Notes: a model not told the origin generated them from the sequence alone. A DNA stretch of 64,000 nt from Ancylomarina subtilis (GCF_004217115.1 NZ_SHKN01000001.1:933781-997780), one strand, 5' to 3'; positions 1-8,492 are shown, numbered from the stretch's first letter. Numbers and translations: made by a program.

Positions 1-117
1 AAAAGAATGATGATAAGAGGTGTGTCAAGTCTGGAAATGGCAGATGAGGCTCCTCAGATTGAATTCGAAAAAATCAAACTTGAATGCCAGATCATGGTGC
101 GTTTCGAACTGAAATAA
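1..117 (+). CDS. C-terminal end of a protein cut by the window edge; possibly SIMPL (DUF541) family
   Basis: An open frame enters from the left edge and stops at TAA 115-117, giving 38 residues ending in IMVRFELK. The tail, with an IEFEKIKLECQIMVRFEL pattern after an SSLEMADEAP stretch, resembles the last beta-strand of SIMPL (DUF541) proteins, which usually end in a 'PG.I.vsa.v.v.F.l' pattern. Too little is present for a firm call. A strong terminator hairpin lies 55 bp downstream, consistent with a real gene end. Confidence 0.45.
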   Translation, partial: KRMMIRGVSSLEMADEAPQIEFEKIKLECQIMVRFELK

Positions 118-171
118 GCTGACTTATAGAAAAGTAAATTCTTATATCGAAAGTATTATTCCGATATTTAC

Positions 172-203
172 AAACGATAGTTGAAAATCAACTATCGTTT
201 TTT
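172..203 (+). terminator. Rho-independent terminator after the partial first gene
   Basis: A perfect 13-bp stem (AAACGATAGTTGA pairing with TCAACTATCGTTT, AAA loop) ends in a T-run. It closes the partial gene at the left edge. Confidence 0.85.
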
Positions 204-210
204 AATTTTG
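203..210 (+). promoter_or_regulatory. Candidate -7 box of a Bacteroidota promoter
   Basis: TAATTTTG fits the Bacteroidota -7 consensus TAnnTTTG. It lies directly after the terminator hairpin and about 95 bp before the acyltransferase ATG. I see no clear -33 TTG, so this is tentative. Confidence 0.35.
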
Positions 211-305
211 TGCAGTTTAAAATTTAAGGATTCGATAGAACTTAAGCTTGATAAAACGAATCGCAACAGATACATTAATTAAATCGCATAAAATATTTCT
301 TATTG

Positions 306-1040
306 ATGAAAAAGTTACTGTCATATATAAGCACCCCACTTTTCTATTTTTCATTCATCCTGGCTTTAGTGGTTTTTCATCCCATACAAGTGATTTGCAG
401 AACCCTATTCGGCTATAAAGCCCATAAGGTTTCTGTTGATATCCTGAATTATATCCTGATGCGATTGGTCATCCTTATCGGCTTCAGAGTAAAATTCAAT
501 AATAGAGTTGATCTACCAACAGATCGCCCCATTATTGTTGTATCAAACCATCAGGGAACCTACGATATCCCTCCCATTGTTTGGATGTTCAGAAAACACC
601 ATCCCAAGTTTATTTCAAAAATCGAACTGGCTAAAAATTTACCCAGTATCTCCTACAACCTGCGTCATTCAGGAGCTGCCCTAATCAATCGCAAGAACAG
701 AACACAGGCTTTGGCAGAAATCCGAAAGCTTGGAAAATTAATTGCTGATAATAATTATTGTGCGTGTATCTTTGCAGAAGGAACACGAAGCAGAACAGGT
801 AAACTGAAACAATTTAAGTCGGGCGGACTGGCAACTTTATTGGAAGAAGCTCCCAATGCTCTAGTTGTCCCTTTTGTGGTTGATGGCAACTATAAAATCG
901 AAAAAAATGGTAAATTTCCACTCTCTTTTGGTGAGAAAGGAACCTACACCGTATTGGAACCAATTGAACCTTCTGCCTACACGCCTGAGGATTTAACCCT
1001 GAAAATTGAAAACCTTATCCGAACCGAACTCGGTCAATAA
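306..1040 (+). CDS. plsC: 1-acyl-sn-glycerol-3-phosphate acyltransferase (PlsC-like)
   Basis: This 244-residue membrane-associated acyltransferase would transfer a fatty acyl chain to lysophosphatidic acid in phospholipid synthesis. Seen in sequence: a hydrophobic N-terminus (about residues 10-30) and a second hydrophobic stretch (45-60); the catalytic HX4D motif NHQGTYD (H82, D87); and the substrate-binding EGTRS motif (E158-R161) followed by FKSGG. The length is typical of the family. A TTG lies one codon upstream at 303, but ATG 306 is the natural start. The stop is 10 bp before the ATG of the patatin gene, so the two are probably co-transcribed, which suits a shared role in lipid turnover. 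Related acyltransferases cannot be excluded as the exact substrate class. Confidence 0.88.
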   Translation: MKKLLSYISTPLFYFSFILALVVFHPIQVICRTLFGYKAHKVSVDILNYILMRLVILIGFRVKFNNRVDLPTDRPIIVVSNHQGTYDIPPIVWMFRKHHPKFISKIELAKNLPSISYNLRHSGAALINRKNRTQALAEIRKLGKLIADNNYCACIFAEGTRSRTGKLKQFKSGGLATLLEEAPNALVVPFVVDGNYKIEKNGKFPLSFGEKGTYTVLEPIEPSAYTPEDLTLKIENLIRTELGQ

Positions 1041-1050
1041 AAACTATGTT

Positions 1051-1893
1051 ATGCCAGCAAAAACTGCTTTAGTTGTCGAAGGAGGTGCCATGAGAGGCAT
1101 ATTCTCAGCTGGAATCATGGACCAATTCCTTGAAGATCAATTTAATCCATTCGATATAATTATCGGCGTTTCGGCAGGTTCAATTAATGCAGCAGCCTAT
1201 CTGGCAGATCACAAAGGACGTAACTTTGAAGTTTATACCAACTACTCGCTCCATCCCGGATACATTAGTCTTAAAAACTTTATAAAGGGAAAACATTTTA
1301 TCGATCTCGATTGGCTCTGGCAGGTTACCGAAAAGGAACTTCCCATCAACACAGACTTGCTGTTTGAAAAAGATATTGATTTTGAAATTGGTTTTACAAA
1401 AAATGAAAGTGGAGAAGCCTTCTTTCTAAATCCAAATGCAGAAAACCTAAGCCATTACCTCAAAGCCTCGTGCACGATTCCGCTCTTCTATCGTAATTTT
1501 CTTAAAGTAGATGGACAGATTGTTTCTGATGGCGGTGTTGCAGCCCCTATTCCTGTTGAACGAGCCTATGAAAAAGGCGCTACTCGTATTATGGTGCTGC
1601 GTTCGAGACCCGAATCGTACCGCATGCAGAACGGTTTTGAATTCAAACTAGCCAACCTGATATTTGGCAAACACAAGGGACTTCTGGAAGCCATCAAGAA
1701 TCGTTACAAAGTTTACAATCAATCTATCGATTTCATGAAAAATCCGCCTGAGGGCGTCGAAATAATAGAAATATGTCCTCCGGAACATTTCAAGACCACC
1801 CGATTCACTCAAGACTACGAAACCCTTATTACAGATTATGAAATCGGTAAAAAGATGGGCAAAGTTGCCATTGAAAAATTCAACCAGATCTAA
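1051..1893 (+). CDS. Patatin-like phospholipase
   Basis: A 280-residue patatin-family lipid acyl hydrolase with a Ser-Asp dyad. Seen: the oxyanion-hole stretch EGGAMRG (residues 10-16), the nucleophile elbow GVSAG (S41) and the dyad motif DGG (D160) followed by PIPVERA. The frame stays open upstream to a TTG at 1006 that overlaps plsC, but ATG 1051 puts the patatin core at the usual distance from the N-terminus and 10 bp after the plsC stop. There is no signal peptide, so it is probably cytoplasmic, like the YjjU/RssA-type bacterial patatins. Its substrate is unknown. Confidence 0.88.
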   Translation: MPAKTALVVEGGAMRGIFSAGIMDQFLEDQFNPFDIIIGVSAGSINAAAYLADHKGRNFEVYTNYSLHPGYISLKNFIKGKHFIDLDWLWQVTEKELPINTDLLFEKDIDFEIGFTKNESGEAFFLNPNAENLSHYLKASCTIPLFYRNFLKVDGQIVSDGGVAAPIPVERAYEKGATRIMVLRSRPESYRMQNGFEFKLANLIFGKHKGLLEAIKNRYKVYNQSIDFMKNPPEGVEIIEICPPEHFKTTRFTQDYETLITDYEIGKKMGKVAIEKFNQI

Positions 1894-1933
1894 TTCAATG
1901 AAGACTTCAATCCAATAAGAAACCTTTAGATAT

Positions 1934-1964
1934 AAAAAAAGCCTTCCAAATGGAAGGCTTTTTT
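1934..1964. terminator. Bidirectional terminator between patatin and rplS
   Basis: GCCTTCCA and TGGAAGGC form a stem with an A-run on the left and a T-run on the right, so it can serve both convergent genes. Confidence 0.85.
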
Positions 1965-1983
1965 CAATATTCTTAAAAGCTGA

Positions 1984-2331
1984 TTAGAATCTTCTTTCTT
2001 TAATTCTAGCTTTTTTACCAGTAAGAGCACGTAAGTAGAAAATTCTAGCTCTACGAACACGACCTCTTTTGTTCACTTCAATCTTATCGATGAATGGAGA
2101 ACTCATTGGAATAATTCTTTCAACTCCAACGTTACCAGACATTTTACGAATAGTAAAAGTTTTGGTTGTACCAGTACCTTTAATTTGGATAACTACACCT
2201 CTAAAGATTTGAATTCTTTCTTTGTTACCCTCTTTAATTTTGTAAGAAACACTAATAGTGTCACCTGCTCCGAAAGCAGGAATCTCAACGCCTGTAGCAA
2301 ATGCTTGCTCAGCAACTTTAATTAAATCCAT
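1984..2331 (-). CDS. rplS: Large-subunit ribosomal protein L19 (bL19)
   Basis: A 115-residue basic protein of the 50S subunit at the 30S-50S interface. The hallmark stretches are all present: [53 protein letters not shown] and the C-terminal [14 protein letters not shown]. The frame is open for eight more codons to an ATG at 2355, but bacterial L19 proteins of this phylum begin MDLI, which matches the ATG at 2331. It stands alone here, not with rpsP-rimM-trmD, as is common in Bacteroidota. Confidence 0.96.
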   Translation of the reverse strand: MDLIKVAEQAFATGVEIPAFGAGDTISVSYKIKEGNKERIQIFRGVVIQIKGTGTTKTFTIRKMSGNVGVERIIPMSSPFIDKIEVNKRGRVRRARIFYLRALTGKKARIKERRF

Positions 2332-2474
2332 CGTATTGATTTTTTTTAGATTCACGAACGCAATATAAACATATAACTGTCTTGATGCCAGAGATTACGC
2401 ACGAATTCGCCGCAAATGTAAGGATTTTTTCTCAATCTGCAAGAGTAAAAATTAAGCAAATAACAATAAAGCAT

Positions 2475-2502
2475 AAAAAAAGTCCGAACACTAATTCGGA
2501 CT
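2475..2502 (-). terminator. Terminator after the dihydroorotate-dehydrogenase-like gene
   Basis: AGTCCGAA and TTCGGACT form an 8-bp stem. On the minus strand it is followed by a run of seven T, 22 bp past the stop codon. Confidence 0.85.
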
Positions 2503-2523
2503 ATAGTATGATAGCAAGACGTT

Positions 2524-3528
2524 CTATTGCAGAACCTCTTTTTTAGAATTTGAAAAATATTTCATAAACTGAGCTCTTTCATACATTGCTGAATCCTCAA
2601 CACTGCCATAACTCAATTTACCTCTAAATTCGTCAACTGTTTTATATTCCTTCTCTTGCATCCACTTGGTAATATCAGTGATGATATCAGACACTCTGTC
2701 AAAACCATTTTCGTAAATCGTAGAGCAAACCTGAACTGTTTGAGCACCTGCTAACAACTGCTTAATTGCCGCTTTACCATCGTGAATACCGGTAGATGCC
2801 GAAATGTCGATACCACGAATTTTATCGCTGATCATTCCAACAAAACGCAATGATTTACGGATATCAGCAGGAGAACTCAACACTTCAGCTGTAGTCATTT
2901 CCATCTTGTCGATATCAATATCCGGCTCGTAAAAGCGGTTGAACAAAACTAAAGCATCTGCACCATCTCCATTCAAACGGTTAGCAACAGCCATCATATT
3001 GGTAAAATAGATCCCCAATTTCATTGCAATCGGAATAGTCACCTGCTTTTTTACTGCTGAGAAAACATCGAAATACAACTTTTCATACGCCTCTGAAGAT
3101 TTGTTTTTATCGTTGGGTACAATAAATACATTCAACTCGATAGCATCAGCACCAGCCTTCTCAATCTCTTTTGCAAAGGATGTCCAATCTTTGGCTGACA
3201 CACAGTTGATACTAGCAATTACAGGAATCGAAACAGCCTTTTTGGCTTCACGAATCAGTTCCAGATAGTTCGAAATTGAATTCCCTTTCACATAATTAAC
3301 AATATAATCTTCAGCCTCAGGATAGGCCGTATTTTTAGGATCTGAAGAAATTAAATGCGACGCTTCATTGGTGATTTGCTCTTCAAACAGAGATTTCAAA
3401 ACAACAGCGCCAGCACCTTTTTCTTCCAATATTTTAATTTTACGAACAGAGTTGGTTAAACCAGAACTGCTAACTACAATGGGATTTTTTAAAGTCAATC
3501 CCATATAGGTGGTTTCAAGATTTATCAT
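2524..3528 (-). CDS. Dihydroorotate dehydrogenase-like FMN protein, probably not a true PyrD
   Basis: A 334-residue TIM-barrel protein of the PyrD/PreA fold. Seen: the N-terminal NPIVVSSSGLTNS segment that cradles FMN in the class 1 family, IPVIASINCVS, PIAMKLG, and the C-terminal GAQTVQVCSTIYENG phosphate-binding region. In genuine class 1 enzymes the segment after 'ElN' reads SCPN and supplies the catalytic base; here it reads ELNVFIVPND (131-140), with no Cys or Ser at that place. The enzyme is therefore unlikely to oxidise dihydroorotate and may be an FMN reductase of unknown substrate. The start at ATG 3528 is preferred over 3561, because homologous barrels begin just before the first strand. 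The gene stands alone with its own terminator. Confidence 0.8.
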   Translation of the reverse strand: MINLETTYMGLTLKNPIVVSSSGLTNSVRKIKILEEKGAGAVVLKSLFEEQITNEASHLISSDPKNTAYPEAEDYIVNYVKGNSISNYLELIREAKKAVSIPVIASINCVSAKDWTSFAKEIEKAGADAIELNVFIVPNDKNKSSEAYEKLYFDVFSAVKKQVTIPIAMKLGIYFTNMMAVANRLNGDGADALVLFNRFYEPDIDIDKMEMTTAEVLSSPADIRKSLRFVGMISDKIRGIDISASTGIHDGKAAIKQLLAGAQTVQVCSTIYENGFDRVSDIITDITKWMQEKEYKTVDEFRGKLSYGSVEDSAMYERAQFMKYFSNSKKEVLQ

Positions 3529-3662
3529 GCTAGTATTCTTTATTTTTTTTGATTGAAACAAATATAATTAATTCAAGGAATCAATTATCATTTAAACGGA
3601 CTTAATCCTATATCAAACAAGAATTAAGATCCTTTAAGATTAACAGGTTTACACCACAAAAC

Positions 3663-4325
3663 TTATCTGGCACCGAAAATTGAGCTTCCTACTCGTACCA
3701 TCGTACTGCCCTCTTCAATGGCCAATTCGTAATCACCGGACATTCCCATGGATATTTCTTTAAAATCAGCCTTATCTTTGAAAAACTCCGTTTTTAGTAT
3801 TTCAAAATTGGTTTTCAGTTGTTTAAATTCCGAACGCACCTGATCCTGGTCATCGGTAAACGTTGCCATCCCCATTACACCAACAATATTGATGCCCTCA
3901 AGATTTTTAAACTCCTCTGAATTCAACATTTCTCTGGCTTCATCTAAAGCATATCCAAATTTACTCTCCTCCATGGCGATATGAAATTGCAATAAACAAT
4001 TGATAACACGATTGTGTTTCAGAGCCTGCTTATTGATCTCCTTTAGAAGTTTCAGACTATCTACAGCATGAATAAGATGAACAAATTCTGCAATATATTT
4101 AACCTTATTGGTCTGTAGATGTCCAATAAAATGCCATTCAATATCTTTAGGAAGATCTTCAAATTTTTGTTTTAACTCCTGAGGCTTATTCTCGCCAAAA
4201 ATCCGGTATCCCCCTTCGTAAGCCTCTACAATATCCTCTTTCGGTTTAGTCTTTGATACCGCAATAAGCTTAACTCTTTCCGGGATGCTTTTTAAAACCT
4301 GCTCTATATTCTTTGAAATACTCAT
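3663..4325 (-). CDS. yggS: YggS family PLP-binding protein (PLPBP)
   Basis: A 220-residue PLP-homeostasis protein that binds pyridoxal phosphate without known catalysis and buffers amino-acid and keto-acid pools. Seen: the PLP lysine in LIAVSKTKP, then GENKPQEL, WHFIGHLQTNK, HAVDS, GMATFTDD, and the C-terminal SMGMSGDYELAIEEGSTMVR and VGSSIFG. These cover the full alanine-racemase-like N-terminal barrel. The length is normal for the family. It is separated from both neighbours by more than 100 bp and seems to be transcribed alone. Confidence 0.93.
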   Translation of the reverse strand: MSISKNIEQVLKSIPERVKLIAVSKTKPKEDIVEAYEGGYRIFGENKPQELKQKFEDLPKDIEWHFIGHLQTNKVKYIAEFVHLIHAVDSLKLLKEINKQALKHNRVINCLLQFHIAMEESKFGYALDEAREMLNSEEFKNLEGINIVGVMGMATFTDDQDQVRSEFKQLKTNFEILKTEFFKDKADFKEISMGMSGDYELAIEEGSTMVRVGSSIFGAR

Positions 4326-4481
4326 TTTATCATATTTAAAATCCTCCCCAAAATTACAATTTTAGAAAGGATATTGAAATTTAGCAACACAATAATTGGG
4401 ATCGCTTTTATCTATATGCAGATCGAATTTATTTTTTCGTTTTCAAAAAACATCAAATACCCTAAATCTTTTCAAAAAAGC

Positions 4482-5183
4482 CTATTTGGTACCATCACTC
4501 AAAATAAAACCAACCCCATGCACATTTTCAATCTTAATGGCCGGATCCGGTTTTAGATGCTTTCGTAATTTCGTGATAAACACATCAAGGCTTCGACCCA
4601 TAAAATAATCATTCTCACCCCAAACCTTCACCAGAATATCTTCACGCTTAACCAATGAATTTCGATTATTGCAAAGCATAATCAAAACATCAGCCTCTTT
4701 TTTGGTAATACGAGTCGTCTCGCCCTTGTAGGTGAGCTCAAGATTTGAATGGTCAAATTCAAACTTCCCAATTTTACATTTGCATTCTTCCTCAACAACA
4801 GGCTTAAACGAACGCTTAAGTACGGCATGAATTCGCCTAACCAATTCATCTTCATCAAAAGGTTTCGTAATGTAATCGTCACCACCTAAATCAAAACCAT
4901 TCAACTTATCTTCCTTTAAGGATTTTGCAGTTAAAAAGATAATCGGAATATTGTCGTTCTTTTTTCGAATCTTACGCGCCAATGTAAAACCATCCATCAG
5001 AGGCATCATCACATCCAAAAGGCAGAGATCAAATGTATTAGACATAAAGGTCGATAAGCCCTCAACGCCGTCACGTGCCAGCGTTACAGTAAAACCTTCC
5101 ATGCCAAGAAAATCTTTCATTAATGAGCCTAAGCTGGGATCGTCTTCTACCAGAAGGATATTGGGAATTTTTATCGTACTCAT
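4482..5183 (-). CDS. OmpR/PhoB-type response regulator (RprY-like)
   Basis: A 233-residue regulator. The receiver domain (about 8-122) has acidic residues E13-D15, phospho-acceptor D57 in LLDVMMP, T85 and K107 in DDYITKPF. The winged-helix DNA-binding domain (about 135-230) carries KEADVLIMLCNN and the DVFITKLRKHL recognition helix. Its start is 5 bp from the stop of the upstream kinase, so the two form one operon and a cognate pair. The layout matches RprX/RprY of Bacteroides. Target genes cannot be read from the sequence. Confidence 0.93.
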   Translation of the reverse strand: MSTIKIPNILLVEDDPSLGSLMKDFLGMEGFTVTLARDGVEGLSTFMSNTFDLCLLDVMMPLMDGFTLARKIRKKNDNIPIIFLTAKSLKEDKLNGFDLGGDDYITKPFDEDELVRRIHAVLKRSFKPVVEEECKCKIGKFEFDHSNLELTYKGETTRITKKEADVLIMLCNNRNSLVKREDILVKVWGENDYFMGRSLDVFITKLRKHLKPDPAIKIENVHGVGFILSDGTK

Positions 5184-5188
5184 AAAAT

Positions 5189-6421
5189 TTAGCTTAATGG
5201 TAATATAACAGTAAATGTACTACCAATATTCTTTTTACTCCAAACTTTAATGCATCCTTTATGCGCGTCAATAATCATTTTCGAATAGGATAAACCGATT
5301 CCAAATCCTTTTACATTATGAACATCACCAGTCTGCGCTCTGTAATAACGATCAAAAATATGCTTCTGTACCTCCCTTGTCATACCAATGCCTTTGTCAC
5401 TGATTGAAACCAGAAGCTGGTCATTTTTATTTTCAGTACAAATTTTTATTTGCGGATGACCATCTGAATACTTGATAGCATTGTCTATCAAATTCTTGAA
5501 CACATCCTGAAGCAGATCTTTATCCACATTCACACAATCATGATCGGCTTTCAAATCGTATTCGATTTGCCCTTGCTTTTCTTTCAATTGAATATCAAGA
5601 CAAACAGCACATTCAGTAAGTAAATTGTGAATAGACACTTCATTGGTATTGAGCTTCAATTCGCCCCTTTCTATACAGGCCAATTTGAGCAATTGCTCGA
5701 CCTGTGATCGTAATCGATTATTCTCAGTGTGTATAATATCAGAATAATGCGCTACATTTTCCGGTTGTGATAAAACCTTCTCACGTTTAAGCATGCCACA
5801 TGCCAGTGCAATACTCGCCATGGGTGTTTTAAATTCGTGAGCAATATTATTGATAAGATCTGTGGTTCTACCCAAAATCTTCTTATCTCTCATTAAGGAT
5901 AAAACCGTGATTCCAAAAAGCGTAAATAAAATGATAATCGCGATCAAAGATGCCATAAACATGGTACCCATACGATCAAGCAAGTTTCTTTCACGTTTAT
6001 CAAAATAGACATTCAACATGGCTTTATCATCACTCAAAGCCTTTTGCATGCTGTAATAAAAACATCGACTATGAGGTTGCTTATCAGCTTTGGATAAAAC
6101 TTCTATTGTATAGCTCGATTCAATCTGATGCTGTTTAAACTTATTATCGATTATCGTATTCAGGCGTTTTATTTCAGACTTTAACCTGGCACTATCCGAC
6201 TTGGATTTGAGCTTTTTCATACACTCACTCATCTCATAACACGACTGCTGATCCTTCATGAATTCACTTACCGATTCATGAAGAGCAAGTCCTACAACAT
6301 GCCTGAACTGTTCTTCATTCAATCTTCTGGCCTGATTAATCCATTGAACTTGTATCATCAATAGAATGATCAAAACTAAAATAGAGACGCCTATAAATAT
6401 TTGAGATTTATATCGATTCAT
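5189..6421 (-). CDS. Membrane sensor histidine kinase (RprX-like)
   Basis: A 410-residue kinase. TM1 is at about 7-27, a periplasmic sensor of about 125 residues follows, and TM2 is at about 152-176. The HisKA domain has H195 in NNIAHEFKTP, and the ATPase domain has the N-box NLIDNAIKYS, G1 box DKGIGM and G2 box GFGIGLSYS. The periplasmic part contains three cysteines (in CYEMSEC and SRCF), which could make it redox sensitive, but that is only a guess. There is no HAMP domain. The response regulator follows directly. The signal is unknown. Confidence 0.93.
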   Translation of the reverse strand: MNRYKSQIFIGVSILVLIILLMIQVQWINQARRLNEEQFRHVVGLALHESVSEFMKDQQSCYEMSECMKKLKSKSDSARLKSEIKRLNTIIDNKFKQHQIESSYTIEVLSKADKQPHSRCFYYSMQKALSDDKAMLNVYFDKRERNLLDRMGTMFMASLIAIIILFTLFGITVLSLMRDKKILGRTTDLINNIAHEFKTPMASIALACGMLKREKVLSQPENVAHYSDIIHTENNRLRSQVEQLLKLACIERGELKLNTNEVSIHNLLTECAVCLDIQLKEKQGQIEYDLKADHDCVNVDKDLLQDVFKNLIDNAIKYSDGHPQIKICTENKNDQLLVSISDKGIGMTREVQKHIFDRYYRAQTGDVHNVKGFGIGLSYSKMIIDAHKGCIKVWSKKNIGSTFTVILPLS

Positions 6422-6723
6422 ATGTATTCTTTAAAAAAGAGTGAAACAAGCCCACTTTCATTCTGTTAAAATTTCAAATTTATTCGGAATTTAAACGATA
6501 AAAAAGATGATAAACAGATTCCTATTCACACTGAGGGTCAAAACCTCCAATCAGGTTAAAACTCTTTTAATCAACCGAATTATGATTCAAAAATAGCCTT
6601 TATTTATTAAAAGTTGAGTCCATTAACAATTCGTTAACAGAGGACTCGTATATCTTTTTATTATCTTTAGCATACAATTTTGAACTGGAATTGAATTTTA
6701 TAAACTATTTTAAATTAATAATT
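6422..6723. other. Intergenic region, divergent between the two-component pair and the Cys-rich gene
   Basis: About 300 bp carrying the divergent promoters of the kinase operon (minus) and the Cys-rich protein gene (plus). Apart from the -7-like box listed separately I see no structured element. Confidence 0.5.
6662..6670 (+). promoter_or_regulatory. Candidate -7 box for the Cys-rich protein gene
   Basis: TATCTTTAG resembles the Bacteroidota -7 TAnnTTTG with one change and lies 54 bp before the ATG at 6724. The same TAnCTTTA form recurs before msrA and before the Moco riboswitch in this window. Confidence 0.35.
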
Positions 6724-7131
6724 ATGAAAAAATTAGTATTCGGACTTCTGTTTGTTTTCTCAATGAGTTTAGTAAGTGTTGCAGCTAACCAAATTACGAG
6801 TTCTGACTCAGATATCACTCTAACTCAACAACAAGATCAGAAAAAAGACACTAAAAAAACTGATAAGAAAGCATGTTGTAAAAAAGCTGAGAAGAAGGCT
6901 TGCTGTACAAAAGCTGACAAAAAAGAGTGCAAAGCTGATTGCACAAAAGCATGTTGCACTAAAGCTGCAAAAAAAGAATGTACTAAAGCGGACAAAAAAG
7001 CGTGTTGTACTAAAACTGTTAAAAAAGAATGCTCTAAAGCAGACAAAAAAGCGTGTTGTACTAAAGAAGCAAAAACAGCTTGTAAGGCTGATTGCACAAA
7101 AGCTTGTTGTAAAAAAGAAGCTAAGAAATAA
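6724..7131 (+). CDS. Secreted Cys/Lys-rich repeat protein of unknown function
   Basis: A 135-residue protein of no family I recognise. Residues 1-21 are a signal peptide (MKKLVFGLLF..., cleavage near SVA-AN). A Gln/Ser linker to about residue 40 follows, then a repetitive tail of units such as KKACCTKADKK, KKECTKA and KADCTKACC. The tail carries 18 cysteines, mostly as CC pairs spaced by 6-8 residues, and is otherwise nearly all Lys, Ala and Thr. This looks like a metal- or sulfane-sulfur-binding polypeptide, or a disulfide-rich envelope protein. It converges on the sulfur-reduction operon and shares a bidirectional terminator with it, so a role in handling polysulfide or thiophilic metals is possible but unproven. 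The repeats also create long antisense open frames that are not genes. Confidence 0.75.
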   Translation: MKKLVFGLLFVFSMSLVSVAANQITSSDSDITLTQQQDQKKDTKKTDKKACCKKAEKKACCTKADKKECKADCTKACCTKAAKKECTKADKKACCTKTVKKECSKADKKACCTKEAKTACKADCTKACCKKEAKK

Positions 7132-7157
7132 GCTTGCTAAAGCTAAAAACAAAAAAA

Positions 7158-7187
7158 GTGCTTACCAATCGGTGAGCACTTTTTTTT
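7158..7187. terminator. Bidirectional terminator between the Cys-rich and rhodanese-like genes
   Basis: GTGCTTACC, loop AATC, GGTGAGCAC, with seven A before and eight T after. It serves both convergent transcripts. Confidence 0.85.
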
Positions 7188-7209
7188 ATACTTGATGGTG
7201 CCAAAAAGA

Positions 7210-7833
7210 TTAACATCCTCCCGCAGCACGTTTTTTCTTCTTTCTTCTCTTAACAACAGGTTTAGATGAACTCAACACTTTATTGTCTGTAGTGCTAACA
7301 CTACCACCTCCGCCAAGAGCCATACCTGCTCCTTTACGGAAATCGTATTTTGCTATTTCATCATCCGGACTGGTTGATGCCGGAGCTGTTGGGTTCATAA
7401 TGGTTTCAACCCAATAGTTCAAACCACCCTGCATTACATAATTATTTTCAAAGCCCAATTGACGAGTAATCATCCAAGCCTCATTCGCTTTTAAACTTCC
7501 ATTTGAATAAAAAACATTCATCTTCACATCCTGATCCAAAACATCAGCCCAGTCTTCAGATAAAATCTCAGAGATAGGAATATTGATGGCATTGGGTAAA
7601 TGAAACTTCTCAAATTCATTCTGAGCTCTCACATCAATCAGCTGAAACGATGGGTCTTTCTGTATTACCCTATCAGCAATTTCATCGGTACTCATAAACT
7701 GTGCACCTTCCTGTGCTTCCACAAGCAACTCTTCAGCCGTCAGTTTATAAGCCTTTGTCGTATTTTCAGGTACAGCTGCAATGATTAATCCCAAGGGTAA
7801 AAATACTGCGGCTAATTTTAATCTTATATTCAT
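7210..7833 (-). CDS. Exported rhodanese-like protein lacking the catalytic cysteine
   Basis: A 207-residue protein with a signal peptide (1-20). Its single rhodanese domain spans about 45-150: QLIDVRAQNEFEKFHLPNAINIPI, then the active-site loop, then the GFENNYVMQGGLNYW finish. In active rhodaneses the loop reads C-x-x-G-x-R/S; here it is VFYSNGSLKANEAW, so the cysteine place is S110. The only cysteine is the very last residue (C207), after a basic KRRKKKKRAAGGC tail and a Gly-rich linker. It cannot use the usual persulfide chemistry unless the C-terminal Cys takes that role. It is the last gene of the minus-strand polysulfide-reductase/YeeE-YedE operon, which suggests a periplasmic sulfur-binding or scaffold job. 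Confidence 0.82.
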   Translation of the reverse strand: MNIRLKLAAVFLPLGLIIAAVPENTTKAYKLTAEELLVEAQEGAQFMSTDEIADRVIQKDPSFQLIDVRAQNEFEKFHLPNAINIPISEILSEDWADVLDQDVKMNVFYSNGSLKANEAWMITRQLGFENNYVMQGGLNYWVETIMNPTAPASTSPDDEIAKYDFRKGAGMALGGGGSVSTTDNKVLSSSKPVVKRRKKKKRAAGGC

Positions 7834-7901
7834 GATTGTAGAATTACAAATTTTAAATTACGAATCAAGAATTTATTCCAAAATCGTAATTCCTAATTGA
7901 T

Positions 7902-8492
7902 TTAATACTCTTCTCTTGGAAATTTTTTCTCAGCCCATTCGCCAACCCAAAACATACCAAATGCTGCAGCAATTAAACCAAAAGAAAATAACCCACGAGA
8001 TAATCCTAAAAATTCATTAATGGTTGGAGTTCCCATAAACTCAGCCTTATAAAGCTCTTCAAACATAGGGTAACCTTCAGTAAAGAAGATAATTCCTAAT
8101 AATAATCCTCCAATAAATGCTAATGCATCCAGTTTTCCTATCGAAACGGCACAAACTGCAGTCCCCGGACAAAAACCACCCATGATAAAACCAGCTCCCA
8201 TAATAATTCCCCCAACAATGGCAGAATGTAAATAAGTTGGATTAATATAAACCAGACTCAAATCAATCCATCCAAACAGGCTAAAAAATAACATGCCTAA
8301 CAAAGCTGTGATGGCAGCCGTGAAAAACACTTTTAATACGGTTGTATCGTAGCCATAAAACATCCCCGCCAATTTTCTGCTGGATGAAAAACCACTCGAC
8401 TCTAACACAAATCCAAAACCAATACCTATTAAAAAGGCTAAGAACAAATTGGTTTCGGGAGAAATTAATTCATTTACTATTAATGGTCCCAT
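7902..8492 (-). CDS. YeeE/YedE family sulfur transporter, second half-size protein
   Basis: A 196-residue inner-membrane protein with about five hydrophobic helices, of the YeeE/YedE (sulfur transport, DUF395) family that imports thiosulfate in E. coli. Seen: GFVLESSGFSSSRKLAG near the N-terminus and the conserved cysteine in GGFCPGTAVCAVSIGKLDAL. It resembles half of the single-chain YeeE; the other half is the gene upstream. The conserved Cys is in the position proposed to relay thiosulfate through the pore. The two halves probably pair as a heterodimer in this sulfur-respiration operon. The start at ATG 8492 leaves 69 bp to the upstream stop. Confidence 0.88.
   Translation of the reverse strand: MGPLIVNELISPETNLFLAFLIGIGFGFVLESSGFSSSRKLAGMFYGYDTTVLKVFFTAAITALLGMLFFSLFGWIDLSLVYINPTYLHSAIVGGIIMGAGFIMGGFCPGTAVCAVSIGKLDALAFIGGLLLGIIFFTEGYPMFEELYKAEFMGTPTINEFLGLSRGLFSFGLIAAAFGMFWVGEWAEKKFPREEY

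Noticed and set aside
6820-7152. Long antisense open frames opposite the Cys-rich gene (Phe/Ser-rich and Gln/Ala-rich translations)
   Set aside because: They arise from the repetitive Lys/Cys codons on the other strand and have no start context, family or conserved features.
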